From Acanthosepion esculentum (Eukaryota; Mollusca; Cephalopoda; Sepiida; Sepiidae): a stretch of DNA of 64,000 nt. The notes beneath the pieces are model-generated. The model did not search any database. It was given only the letters and a program-made list of their open reading frames with translations, and was not told where the DNA came from. How positions within the stretch are numbered: the first letter of the stretch is position 1; every line of letters starts with the position of its first letter. This document shows positions 45,951 through 56,252 of this stretch, piece after piece. The translations under genes were made by a program, and so were the position numbers. The stretch lies in contig OZ038479.1 of assembly GCA_964036315.1 (NCBI GenBank), positions 56,413,246-56,477,245 of the forward strand. Reading direction: 5' to 3'.

Positions 45951-46032
45951 GCTCTGTGGCCGAGAGGTTAAGGCACATCACGCGAAATGATGGTTCCGTA
46001 TAGGATATAGGTTCGATTCCTGTCGGAGAGCG
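45951..46032 (+). tRNA. tRNA-Ser(CGA)-like unit, right arm
   Basis: Mirror of 45748-45829 with two differences: A box TGGCCGAGAGG, and T stem beginning ATAGG instead of ACAGG. The anticodon loop CGCGAAA again has G33. TTTT lies at 46036-46039. The two units are transcribed away from each other. Confidence 0.65.
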
Positions 46033-46583
46033 AAAATTTTCTATGAAAATTTCTCGGACATTCAGGCCGGTAAATGTTATTTAATACTGTTTATTATAAA
46101 ACAGAGCATTTGCTTAAATACATGTATCTATAAAAAGAACGTTAAACATAATATAAATGTCTTTAAATATATATATATATATATATATAATTTTTTCAAA
46201 TAATATTTTTGGTAAATACCCATATTTTTGAGTAGAGACTTTATTTTTTAAAAAGTATTTATTTAAAGTCAAAAGAGAACCTTGCTTGATTGTGATGCTT
46301 TTCATAGCCATGCCTGTCAAAGCATGCTAGATCAGGTAGCGGTTTCCCCTGCAAAGTGGAACACAGATTTAATATCTGCTAGAAGGCACATTTCTTCAAG
46401 TTTTTTTATGTATACAGAATAGTAGATAAAATATGGTTTAAAAAAAATAAATGGAGTATTTACTCAAATATGGGTATCCATTAAAAATAATGCTTGAAGA
46501 AATGAAAATGTGTAGGATTTAAAATTTTTAAAAAATCCATTGATTCTTTAGAAATATATATATATATACATATATATATATAT

Positions 46584-46735
46584 TGTCATCAACAGACAGA
46601 CTGTTTTGCTGTATCACAGCTCTTCAGTCAGTGTGGCTAGACATCCAGATGCATCTAGCTAGGATTGAAACCTGACTGAATTGGCGTCAGTCGGGGATTC
46701 TACCACTAAGCCGTTGGCGCACGGTAGGGATGAAG
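46584..46735 (-). mobile_element. tRNA-derived SINE
   Basis: On the minus strand CGGCTTAGTGGTAGAAT (A box) and GGTTTCAATCC (B-box-like) lie about 45 nt apart near the 5' end (46720). A body follows, ending 'gttgatgacaat' directly against a (TA)n run (46557-46583). Size and layout fit a short tRNA SINE. No second copy in the window. Confidence 0.5.
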
Positions 46736-46859
46736 GTGAATTTAAGCATACTTAATTTTAGATAAACACAGTTTACCGAAGAGTCATGCCTTATTAGCTG
46801 TCATAGTCACTGTTTACAAACCCACACTTCCTCCACAGAGAGCTAAACCGAAATAAATA

Positions 46860-48205
46860 TGCATATGATAGTAAAGAAATATATGCTTCTTAAAATATGT
46901 AGACGTAATAGGCTGGTGAAAGAAATTTGTGAGATAAAATTACAAACATTTTAAAAGAGGAAGATTTTAAAAATTGGAATTTTTGGACATGCTTGTGTTC
47001 TTTCTCAATTAGATGAGAAATATGGCCTTCTAGTTGGCATTTAAATGAAGACGCTAAAAGGGCACATTTAATATTATCAATGCTATGGTCTGTTTGATTG
47101 ATATATACAGCTTCACTGAAATTAATGTTGTCTTTGATACTTTCTTTATGGTTATAAATTCCGGAGACAGAATACTGTACTCATTTTTACAAAAAAGTAA
47201 ATATATTTGACCTGTCACAAGTAAAAGGATGTAGTTTGATTACTAAGTGTGTGAATTTTGTCATAAAAATACTATTGGTGATAATATGTTTACAAACATG
47301 GTCTTGGGGTTCATTGGACATAATGTTACCTTTGTAACAGGAGATTTTTGTATTCTAGATGATGTAAGAAATGTATGAAGATTTGAATGTTGTCACCTTG
47401 TGTTGTCTCTCACTAAATATCTTATTGTGTTCAAGTTTAATCTACTACAAATTTGTATTGTGTTTGGAAGCCTTAGTGATTAACTTTTTGATAGTTTTAA
47501 GTGGATAATTTCTGTTGAGAAAATAATAGAATATTTGTCCTTGTGTGTTTTTTGTAATCCTCATTGTCAGAACAGATACATTTTATGCATAAACACTGAC
47601 TATAGATTATTGATTTTTTTTACATAAGTAGGGTGGCAGCTATTAAAATATGTAGCAATGACCATTTGTAGGTTTAGTGTATAGTGATGTGGAGTTGTGG
47701 TTGTTTAGAACTACCAGTACATTCAGAAACCGAATGGAAGAGGCTGAATATTTCACTTGAAATCTGATGATGCTGTAAAAATTGTTGATGTATTTCTTGA
47801 AGTCATGGAGAGTGTTATCACTGAGTTAATATGAAATGATATCATTTACATATTTGTGGTAGTGGAGAGATTCAAGGTCGTTTCTACTCAATGCATTTCA
47901 TATCAGGGTATCCATAAATATGTTTGTATAATTGGGAGCCTTTTTAGAACCCATTGCTGTGCCTTTGATATGAAGAAAATGGTGACGGTTGAACTTGAAA
48001 CTGTTATGAGTAAGTATGAATTTTATAATGTTGCAGATATCTTAAATGTTATGTTCCTGAAAGCCACTGGTATGCAAAAAAATTCCTATGTAGGTCAAAA
48101 TGTAACACAAACAAAATGGTATGATAGCTCACAAGTATGTGTTTGTACACAATATCCCAAATGTGACCACCATGAAAATGCAGAGCTACAAACTTTACAA
48201 GATTA
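46860..48205. repeat. ZNF-D left-flank duplicon (matches 59745-61320)
   Basis: Collinear and highly similar ('tgtagacgtaataggctggtg' at 46899 and 59773; 'gaggttcattggaca'-type block at 47310 and 60420). The right copy has about 230 bp extra (59896-60127). No gene seen; ORF 47856-48320 is mostly antisense to finger remnants. Confidence 0.85.
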
Positions 48206-48280
48206 TGGTTTCTCTCCAGTGTGTATTCGGATATGTCTTTCTAAATGTGACCTTCGAAAAAGTGCAGATCCAAAAATATC

Positions 48281-48988
48281 TCAAGAATTTGGTTTCTCTC
48301 CAGTATGTGTTTGTATATGACGCCCCAAATTTGACTTCTGTGAAAATGCAAAGCCACAAATTTCACAAGAATATGGTTTTTCCCCAGTGTGTGTTCGTAT
48401 ATGATCCACCAAATGTGACTTCCGTAAAAATGCAATTTCACAAATTTTACAAGAATACAGTTTCTCTCCAGTGTGTGTTTGCATATGATGCTTCAAATTT
48501 GACTGACCTGAAAATGCAGATCCACAAATTTCACAAGAATATGGTTTCTCTCCAGTGTGTGTTCGCATATGACATGACAAAGATGACTTATCTGTAAATG
48601 CAGATCCACAAGCTTCACAAGAATATGGTTTCTCTCCAGTGTGTGTTCGTATATGGAAATTCAGATGTGATTTCCAGGAAAATGCAGATCCACAAATTTC
48701 ACAAGAATATGGTTTCTCTCCAGTGTGTGTACGCATATGGCATTTTAAATATGATTTCCGGGAAAATGCAGACTCACAAATTTCACAAGAATATACTTTC
48801 TCTCCAGTGTGTGTTCGCATATGGCACTGCAATGTTGACTTCTCTGAAAATGCAGATCCACAAATTTCACAAGAATGTGGTTTCTCTCCAGTGTGTGTCC
48901 GCATATGGCGCTTCAAATTTGATTTGCGTGAAAATGTAGATTCACAAACTTCACAAGAATGTGATTTCTCTCCAGTGTGTGTTTCCAT
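48281..48988 (-). CDS. Hybrid C2H2 zinc-finger protein ZNF-D
   Basis: 235 residues, eight complete fingers, beginning METHTGEKSHSCEVCES. Helix regions: RKSNLKRH, EKSTLQCH, RKSYLKCH, WKSHLNFH, DKSSLSCH, GQSNLKHH, RKSHLVDH, QKSNLGRH. Fingers 1-5 correspond one-to-one to ZNF-B fingers 1-5; fingers 6-8 are the same as ZNF-E fingers 9-11. The switch lies between about 48511 and 48570. The frame ends in TGA (48281-48283) where ZNF-E has a Cys codon. A further finger equal to ZNF-E finger 12 follows untranslated, then the TAA shared with ZNF-E (48203-48205). Expected nuclear DNA-binding protein with a new finger combination, if expressed. Confidence 0.85.
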   Translation of the reverse strand: METHTGEKSHSCEVCESTFSRKSNLKRHMRTHTGEKPHSCEICGSAFSEKSTLQCHMRTHTGEKVYSCEICESAFSRKSYLKCHMRTHTGEKPYSCEICGSAFSWKSHLNFHIRTHTGEKPYSCEACGSAFTDKSSLSCHMRTHTGEKPYSCEICGSAFSGQSNLKHHMQTHTGEKLYSCKICEIAFLRKSHLVDHIRTHTGEKPYSCEICGFAFSQKSNLGRHIQTHTGEKPNS

Positions 48989-51598
48989 GTGATAATTTAA
49001 ATTTAAATTCCTTGAAAATGCAGATCCACCAAATTCACAATAATCTGTTTTTCAACATGGCACACTAAATCTAAATCATGACAAATGTTTGCGAACATCA
49101 CAAAAACATGGCATCTTTTCCTCATATGCAACACTAAATGTCTGCAAAAAACATGTTTCAAAGTACATGATTCCTAGCCAGTTAATGTGAAGATTTTAAA
49201 AATATTTAAACACAATGTTTACATGATGATTGCAGAAATATCTGTTTTTAATGGAAAGTCTAAAGTCTTGTTTGCTTTCATTTCAATTTCCATATATTAA
49301 GAGTTTTTATGTCTATCATTATTTTCTCTTTAGCCAAAGCATCTGTGAAGAAAAAGTAATAAAGCATATTTTAACAGAGATAATGAGTTTATATTTAAAC
49401 AGATACATTTATCAACATGTTATGACTAGTTTAGTCAAACATACAGATACAGTAATGCAGCAACCACGGAAGATCAATATCTTTATGTTAAATAATTTCA
49501 TTTGGAGTTGAAGAGTATGGGTATTTTTCTGAAAGGTCTTCAAATATCTAAAATATTAGACATTTAAAGTTCATTCTTATTACAATAAACAAACCACACA
49601 TTTCAAAGTACACTTTTGGTCAGGTAATATTCACTGTGGTGCTTCCAAAAATATAGAAACATAACATTTACATGAACATTGCAGCATGTCTCTGATTTAT
49701 AAAATCCTATCATCATTGAGTTTGACACATTTCAAAGACAGATGTCTGGAGAAATATTAAAATACTTATATCAAACTATTAGGTTGGTGCAAAAATAATG
49801 TCGTTTTTTGACGTTCAACTTATATATATAAAACGACATTATTTTTGCACCAACCTAATAAATACCACAGGATCTTCTTAAAGGGTGATTCATATAATAT
49901 TGTGAAAAAATATCCATATAAATATTACCCTTTTCTACAAACTGTTAATGTTTTAGTAAATTTGTGCCCAGGCTCTTACAACATTTCAACATTCCTGGCA
50001 AAACTTCTATTAAGGTGTGGGGCATTTACTTATAAAAGTGACGAAAACACAGTATCTAAATGAAATCAGCTAGATGAAAAAAAAAAAAAATTCCCAGTAT
50101 CCCTGGTTCATGTCGTCGCACCAACATAACAAATTTAACATTTTCCACTTTGTCATACATTTTTCCGAAGTAAATAATACAATAAAATAATAATCACATT
50201 CCAATTCCATTAAGGTTTTCTTTAAATTCCATTTTATCCTTCAAACAGATAAAAAAAAACATCTGTTTTACTGTGGCATTTCTATTTATATAGAAAATAA
50301 AAATTGGTTGCTGTTCGTCCTTTTTAATTGACGAATTAGTTATGCCAACCAAGACATATGTCTAAGCAAACATTTCAAATTAGCATTGAAACAAATCGGG
50401 TGTAAATATTGGCCAACCAAAAGAATGAAAAATGTATTATTTAAAAACGATTCGTGATACTTTCTCAATTGATTTCAATGTTATTTTATTTTTTAAAAAT
50501 ATTAAAATCCTAATTCTACAGAAAAAGAATTATTGCAACCAGTTACTCATTTTATAAAGTAAATTATTAAAATCTAACATTTTGTGTATATTTTTTATTC
50601 ATTAACTTGTTTATTGTTTTCTTTTTAAAGAGTTAGAAAAAGGAGTTTACCTCCACTTTTTCACTAAAAATGAGCATACCATGATGAAAAAGACCCCAAA
50701 CTTGATAAAAACAAAGTTTTTTCATCAAAATATTTATGTTATTAAAAGAAAAAACCAAAGTATTATTTTATTAATTTTTTAATCCGTTCTATGTTTGAAA
50801 TTTTTAACATTTTGTGTGTGTGTGTGTGTGGAGGGGCAGGAAAGATTACAACTATAAGAAATTTTAGCATCGGAAAATCGCGTTGGAAATAACTGCAAAA
50901 ATCAAAGAATTTTAATGAAATTTTCAAATCTTATTCATGAATTATTTTAGAATTTTTCTTTTTTAAATTTGTTGCCCACCTCGTACATAATTAATGAAAT
51001 TTCCAGAAATATGCAGAAGAATTTATTTTCCTCAAATAAACTTTGAGAAAAGAAGTATATTTTATTTGTAGAAAATCTTTAAAGAGAATAATATTGCGAT
51101 GAAAGGCAACTAAAAAAGGCGCTAATTAGCTATGTTAAGAAAAATAAAAATTGTTCCAGTCAAGATGTAACTTAGTTTTTAATATACAGCAAAGTATTTT
51201 GCATATTGGTAATATTAAATTTATTAGCTTGATATTAAAACTAAAACATTTTAAAAAAATCATATTTTAAATCGTTTTTTTTTTGTTGGAAGTAGCTAGA
51301 AAATTCCAGCAAAAGTTTTAAATCCATCAAACCAAACATATCACTTGTATTCCATATTCTTTTCAATTTAATTTAAATTGAACATAATTTAAAATTTTAA
51401 AAAGCGTAACACGGATTTTTTAATTAAAAAACAAAACGGTTATCAGACGAAGTCAAATTTAATGTTTAACTTTAATGACATACTATTTTTTATCAACATG
51501 TCGAAAAAATCAAACTCACTTTATGTTACTGTGATTGAATTAAATATAAAACAAAATAAAAACTTCAAAGCGAAATAACAAAACAAAATCCAACTAAT
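48989..51598. repeat. ZNF-D upstream duplicon (copy of the ZNF-B upstream region)
   Basis: Matches 23126-25178 and then 30907-31438, uninterrupted by gypsy-2 (empty site 50317-50320). Carries the MITE at 49779 and a deletion at 49697. Homology stops at 51598. The TG repeat at 50815-50830 and AT-rich sequence at 50690-51400 have no counterpart at that point in the left copy. Confidence 0.82.
49779..49858. mobile_element. 80-bp mariner-type MITE, copy 2
   Basis: Same termini as 2763-2842, flanked by TA. The stem is longer here because the inner part (AAAACGACATTATTTTTGC) matches its partner more completely; the loop contains 'ttcaacttatatatat'. The unoccupied target 'tcaaactaaatacca' is present in the paralogous left copy at 24686-24700. 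Confidence 0.93.
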
Positions 51599-52057
51599 GA
51601 GTATTTACAATATGAGATAAAAAACTCTTTACAAGAAACTAAACATAATCATGTTAGTAATAAAAAAAACACAATCTCTAAACGTTGCAGAAACATCAGT
51701 TAATTGGACAAAATCAAAGCGGGACTACAATAAAATAAAACATTAATTCATCCCATGCACTTACACAGACACACACTCATTCAGACACAACAACAGATAC
51801 AAAAAATCACACACGAAACGAAAAACGACCCGCATCCACCAGAGAACTGACGTCACTGACCACCTAATAAGAGAGGGGATGGGGAATTAAACTTCCTAAG
51901 AAAAAATAGGAACAGAAATAAAAACGGGCCAATGCGCATACATACCCTATCTAAGTTTAATGAAAAAGGAAACTAAAGAATCAAAACTAAACCTAAGCTA
52001 ACCTAATTTTGGGATGGGTTGCCCGTGTTCAACCCAGGTAAAGTAATATCCTGATGC

Positions 52058-52618
52058 CTAACCGGCATCAAAGTGCCACTCCAGGTCAGCCCCTTTCAGA
52101 CGACACAAACGCGCAAGATTCACCCACCTTTTGCCGAATTCTGATGAAGAGAGTCGCCGCCTTTCCGTCCTAATCTTAACCTTAAGCAGATGCTTAAAGT
52201 ATAAGATCAGTTGGGAAGAAGTGAACTTCTCGCCTTCATAGAATCTCTTCTGACGTGTCGTCAAAATCACGACTCTCATAACACCTAGCAAGCATAAGAA
52301 CACATAATGTTCAGCCCTCGTCAGCGGCGGAGCCACATTGCTTCACACAGAAGCGGCCTCAGGGACAAACAACTTTCCAGGCAGCATGCGAACCATGAGG
52401 CCTTCAACATACTTGCACAACGGCACTACCACCCTGCACTGAAAGAAGGCGTGACCAATGGTCTCAACTTCCCCACTACAGCGCCGGCAGTTTGGATATT
52501 TCTCCAATCCCGCTGAGCAAAGTCTTTTGGCGACCCAGAAGGCCCCACGCATCACAAACCAGGTGAGTGATGCCTCATTGTTATCGAGACATTTCAACCC
52601 GGGCGCCCAAGACCACAT
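52058..52618 (-). pseudogene. LINE C-terminal zf-RVT-like domain
   Basis: Frames 52343-52618 and 52058-52336 read NEASLTWFVMRGAFWVAKRL, CRRCSGEVETIGHAFFQC (CxxC...H...C zinc pattern) and HYVFLCLLGVMRVVI, FKHLLKVKIRTERRRL, KRWVNLARLCRLKG. The two frames are offset by one small indel. This is the domain that follows RT in Tx1-type LINEs. Confidence 0.75.
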
Positions 52619-52656
52619 TGAGCGAGCCTCCTGCTTCGTAAGACCGAGCTCGTCAA

Positions 52657-53937
52657 TCAGTTCATCACGAACGCCCCTCCCCCAACTAACACCTGATATA
52701 ATGCATTACGAGACAACGCCTGGAAGTTGGAGAGGCCATCCAACGCCCCTAAGAGGCGTTTTAGAGCACGACGACATTCATAGTAGAAGGAGCACTCGAC
52801 TTGATGTAAACGGTGGGTCTGCTCCTCGCATGAGTGCACACTTCTCAGGGAAGAGAAGTTCATGCGGCCGTCTTCCTTCCAGAAGGCGACCATCTCATCC
52901 GATTCGCGACACATTCGATCCAGGAACCCGATGCGAAGCATATATTGACGAATTGGCATACTTAGACCGCCTTCAGAAGGATGAAGGCAACAGATCTCCC
53001 GAGAGGCTCTGGCGGCCTTGCCTCCCCACAAGAAAGAGAACAAGAGCCTCACTAACGCCAGTAAAGTGTCAAACGGAAGTGGAAGCACATAGATTCGGTA
53101 AAGGAGAATCGGGTAGATGTGTGAAACACATACTTCCGCCCTCCCTTTTAAGGAAAGCCTCCTCCGAGTCCACAAATTAATTGCGATCTCGGCCTTCCCT
53201 TGCACCTCCGACCAATTCATTTCCAATTGGAGATCAGGACTAAACCAGACGCCGAGAATCTTGACCGGCCCATCCGTCCAGAGAAAAGGTCCAGGAAGAG
53301 AAACTCCCTTCCACGCACCCAACCGCAAGCCAACAGACTTATCGCGGTTGATCTTGGCCCCTGTCATCATCTCATAACCATTGATTTCTTTGCTGACTTC
53401 GTTAATCTCGGCCCTGCTCAACACAAGAACCGAGATGTCATCAGCATAGGCGGAATACCTGAGCGAGGTTGTAACACCAGGTAGGGAAATTCCGTGTAGG
53501 ACCGGATTCGTCTTTAATTTGTGAAGGAAAGGTTCCAACGCAAGAACGTAAAACAAAAGCGAAAGTGGACAACCTTGACGAATGGAGCGAGACAATATGA
53601 AAGGCTCCGATCGTACTCCATTCACCTCCACCAGTGCACCGGGGGTCGCATGCAGAAGTCGGATCCAAGTGCGAAAGTACGGCCCGAAACCGGCCGCCGA
53701 AAGGACATCATCGAGAAAATAATGGTCAACCCTATCGAAGGCCTTGGACTGATCTAAATTGATCAGCGCGGCTTCACTGTCGACTTGCTCGATGATCAAG
53801 CGTACCATGTGAAGGTTGTCCTGAATAGTCCTGCCCTTCATAGCACAAGTCTGTTCGGAGCCAATCAGACTAGAGAGGATAGCCCGCAAACGGTTTTCTA
53901 AGACCTTAGCCAAAATCTTTAACTCTATGTTTAACAT
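52657..53937 (-). pseudogene. LINE reverse transcriptase core
   Basis: 426 residues open: MLNIELKILAKVLENRL, GRTIQDNLHMVRLIIEQ, AALINLDQSKAFDRVDH, RSIRQGCPLSLLFYVLALEP, YSAYADDISVLV (catalytic ADD), INRDKSVGLRLG and PVKILGVWFSPDLQLE, then the thumb region RRRLSLKGRAEVC. Wording is that of Tx1/L1-like LINEs. The upstream frame 53906-54088 (VPLLALIFGNWMKQGSIPQRF, GVIKLLRKD) supplies the start of the RT, but a short deletion and frameshift at about 53935 separate them. Confidence 0.88.
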
Positions 53938-54138
53938 AGTTACCTAACCCATCCCCACCGTTTTTGTCCTTACGTAACAACTTGATTACGCCCCTGGTGA
54001 AGCGTTGGGGTATAGACCCCTGCTTCATCCAGTTACCGAAAATCAGTGCCAGCAAGGGAACAAAAACGGGCGACTGCCTCAAGTACACTTCGTACGGAAG
54101 ATCATCTAATCCCAGAGATTTGTCCAGGCCAACCTGCT

Positions 54139-55145
54139 TCAGCGCTTCCTAGATTTCCATCTCTGTAATGGGATCCGCGCACCAAGCCGCTTCAGCTGCC
54201 TCAAGGCAGGGAAAGAAGCTAAATAGGCGACGAACTGAGAAGGGCTCAGACCGAGCTCCCTGGTGAAAAGTTCCTGAAAGTACTCAAGAAAAGCCTCACA
54301 TATGCCTTCGTTTGTGGTCACGGTCCGCTTATCCGGCAATATGACGCATGCGATATGTCGCCGAGTTGCACTCCGAACCTCCTCTGCACGCAATTCAGCG
54401 GCCATATTCGTTGCCTCAGAAGACATTCTTTTTAACCTAGCCCTAACTACCAGAGTTTGATCCTTCTTGATAAGCAAGGAGGCCAACTCTGTCTTAGCAA
54501 AGCCTACGTCCCCACTATTACGGGATTTAATCGCCCAATCAACTTTTTGCTTAGATTGAGCCGACGACTATAATCAGCAGCAAACGTTCTAATTTTAGAT
54601 TTAAGTTTATCCCTCCAGGCATTTCCCACCACAGCCCCCGTCAGTCCCCTCTGTATCATTAGTAGCAGCTGGTCCTGGAAATCTTGCTCCCCAAATAATG
54701 AGCAATTCAATTTCCAGTAACCAGCCTTAGGCTTATCTAAGTTTACCCGGACCCGGACTAGCCTATGATCCGAATAAACTATGTAATGGAAACTTGGACA
54801 CTCTAAGAGCCCTACATCGACTCTCCTGACTCAGACTCGGTCGAGGTAGCTAGAACGCACCTCCGTAACCGAGCCGCCACTATTAGTCGAGGTTCACACT
54901 ACCTCCCGAGGGTGTTCATTTCGGTACTTATGGACAAGATCAAACCTCGAGCGTCCATCAAAACATGCTGAATTAGAGGGAAAAATCCCTAGACAGAATG
55001 CTCTCATGATCGCGAGAAGAAAAACGGGTCTCTTGCACACAACAGACATCCACCCCGAGACGCTGAAGGTCACGATAGAGCTTCGCCCTGCAAGACTCGG
55101 ACCTCAGGCCTCGGACATTCAAAGTAGCTAACCAGAGAGACATTA
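54139..55145 (-). pseudogene. LINE endonuclease remnant and linker
   Basis: The start of an APE-type endonuclease is visible near 55140-55040 (LATLNVRGLRS, LGVDVCCVQETRF). The C-terminal end is near 54730-54870 (SSYLDRVRV, YIVYSDHRLVRVRV). The middle of the domain is missing. Frames 54504-54710 and 54139-54486 encode the linker toward RT (TRRHIACVILPDKRTVT, YFQELFTREL). Nicking activity is not possible from this copy. Confidence 0.72.
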
Positions 55146-55449
55146 TCAAACCGATTAGAGTTGCTTACCTGAATTAAACATGGACGGGGTCAGGATACCG
55201 ACAGCCTCCCCCATCGACCCGTGGCCCATCTCAGTCTTGATGGTGCCGTCTTGGGAGAGACCGCCTATATCTCACGGGAAAGTCAACTTTAGTGCTCTAT
55301 ATAGGAAGAGGTGAACAAAAACAGGGACCCTCGCAGCACAAAATTGTTTCATTTTTTAAAGTTTGGCGTTCTGAACGATAGCAACAGGCGGGGTAATCCT
55401 AAACAAAGCTATTGCCTCGTCCAGCATGGCCCACGCCTGTTTAGCCCCC

Positions 55450-56250
55450 GCCCCAGTCCTTATAACCGTCTTTTGATTCTTTTTGCTGCAGGAAAGTTTT
55501 CAGGCTCTTCAATATCTTTATCAGCAAACTGCTTCACTGATAAAAGGTATTTTAAATCCTTAATGCCGTTCCCGTAATCTCGGGCTTTTTCCGCCTGGAT
55601 AGGAGATATGCGGCAAACATCTACACCTGGGTTGAAGATGTGTTTCTGTCTCTTGGTTTTATCACTTAAGTCCTGTGCTGGACTTCGGGGTCTTTTGTTT
55701 TGGGGAGGAGGCATTTCAGGAGTTTTCGTGGGAGAAGGACTGGGGTGTGGCGAGGCGTGTATGTTTGTCTGAAGGGGCTGGGGTCTCTACTGAGCTGGGT
55801 TGAGGGATGGGAAAAAGATGTGGATGGAGTGGCCTTTTGGACGGGAAAGGACTTCTCTCTACTAAGAGGGATTGAGGGGTGGGAAGAAAGTGATGGGTCA
55901 GAGTGTGTGGAGGGGGTGGCCCTCTTTGTAGAGGATGTCTTGAGCTGACTGGAAGTAGAGAGCTGGGAAGACTTTGTTGCACGTGAGGCAGTGGATAAGG
56001 AGGGAGTAGCTTTCTTAATGGGCGAGGATTTTGTATGTCGTTGGAGGTCTAATTTTTCCTGAGAATTTTGATTTTTTCGGTATTTTCGAAACCAGCATCA
56101 TATTTCTTTTGTAGATCTTATAGGGTCTCTTTTGAGGCCGGGGCGTCGCCCTTACTGTTGACAGAGGGAGTGGGACTGTCAGTGACTTTCGTCCCGGGGG
56201 CTTCAGGGGACTGAGGACCCGCTGTCCGGCGCATCCCTTTGCTCTTGCCA
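55450..56250 (-). pseudogene. LINE ORF1-like region
   Basis: Frames 55716-55982 (proline/serine-rich) and 55460-55714 (MPPPQNKRPRSPAQDLSDK, ISPIQAEKARDYGNGIKDL) are offset by one base. Upstream wording KVTDSPTPSVNSKGDAPAS is in a third frame. The low-complexity, basic and Pro/Ser-rich character fits a LINE ORF1 C-terminal part. No RRM or zinc knuckle recognised. Confidence 0.5.
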
Positions 56251-56252
56251 GA

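Larger units (their letters stand above)
45583..46168. mobile_element. Fold-back element with two divergent tRNA-Ser-like units
   Basis: Inverted arms 45612-45845 and 45935-46168 (234 bp each) differ at only two positions and surround an 89-bp spacer. Each arm consists of a tRNA-Ser-like unit (inner) and a ~120-bp tail ending CTTTAAAT. A leader of about 30 bp (45583-45611) is present only on the left and is shared with the small copy at 932-1220. It sits in a (TA)n run, so the target duplication cannot be told apart from the repeat. It appears to be a head-to-head inverted dimer of a tRNA-Ser SINE-like unit. Confidence 0.88.
51599..56252 (-). mobile_element. Tx1/L1-like LINE insertion with rearranged coding region
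   Basis: GC-rich compared with its surroundings. In minus-strand order it holds an ORF1-like region (55450-56250), endonuclease pieces (54750-55145), RT (52657-54486) and a zinc-finger RT-associated C-domain (52058-52618), then a 3' tail (51600-52050). Against the left copy it replaces about 260 bp (31439-31697). No clear target duplication or poly(A). The coding frames carry several indels and the middle of the endonuclease is missing, so this copy is dead. Confidence 0.8.

Noticed and set aside
45748..46032. Two functional tRNA-Ser genes
   Set aside because: G33 in the anticodon loop, an acceptor-stem mismatch and location in a mobile inverted repeat favour a tRNA-derived element; kept as tRNA-like with moderate confidence.
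52458..53180. Plus-strand ORF of 240 residues
   Set aside because: Antisense to the LINE RT, whose catalytic blocks are on the minus strand.
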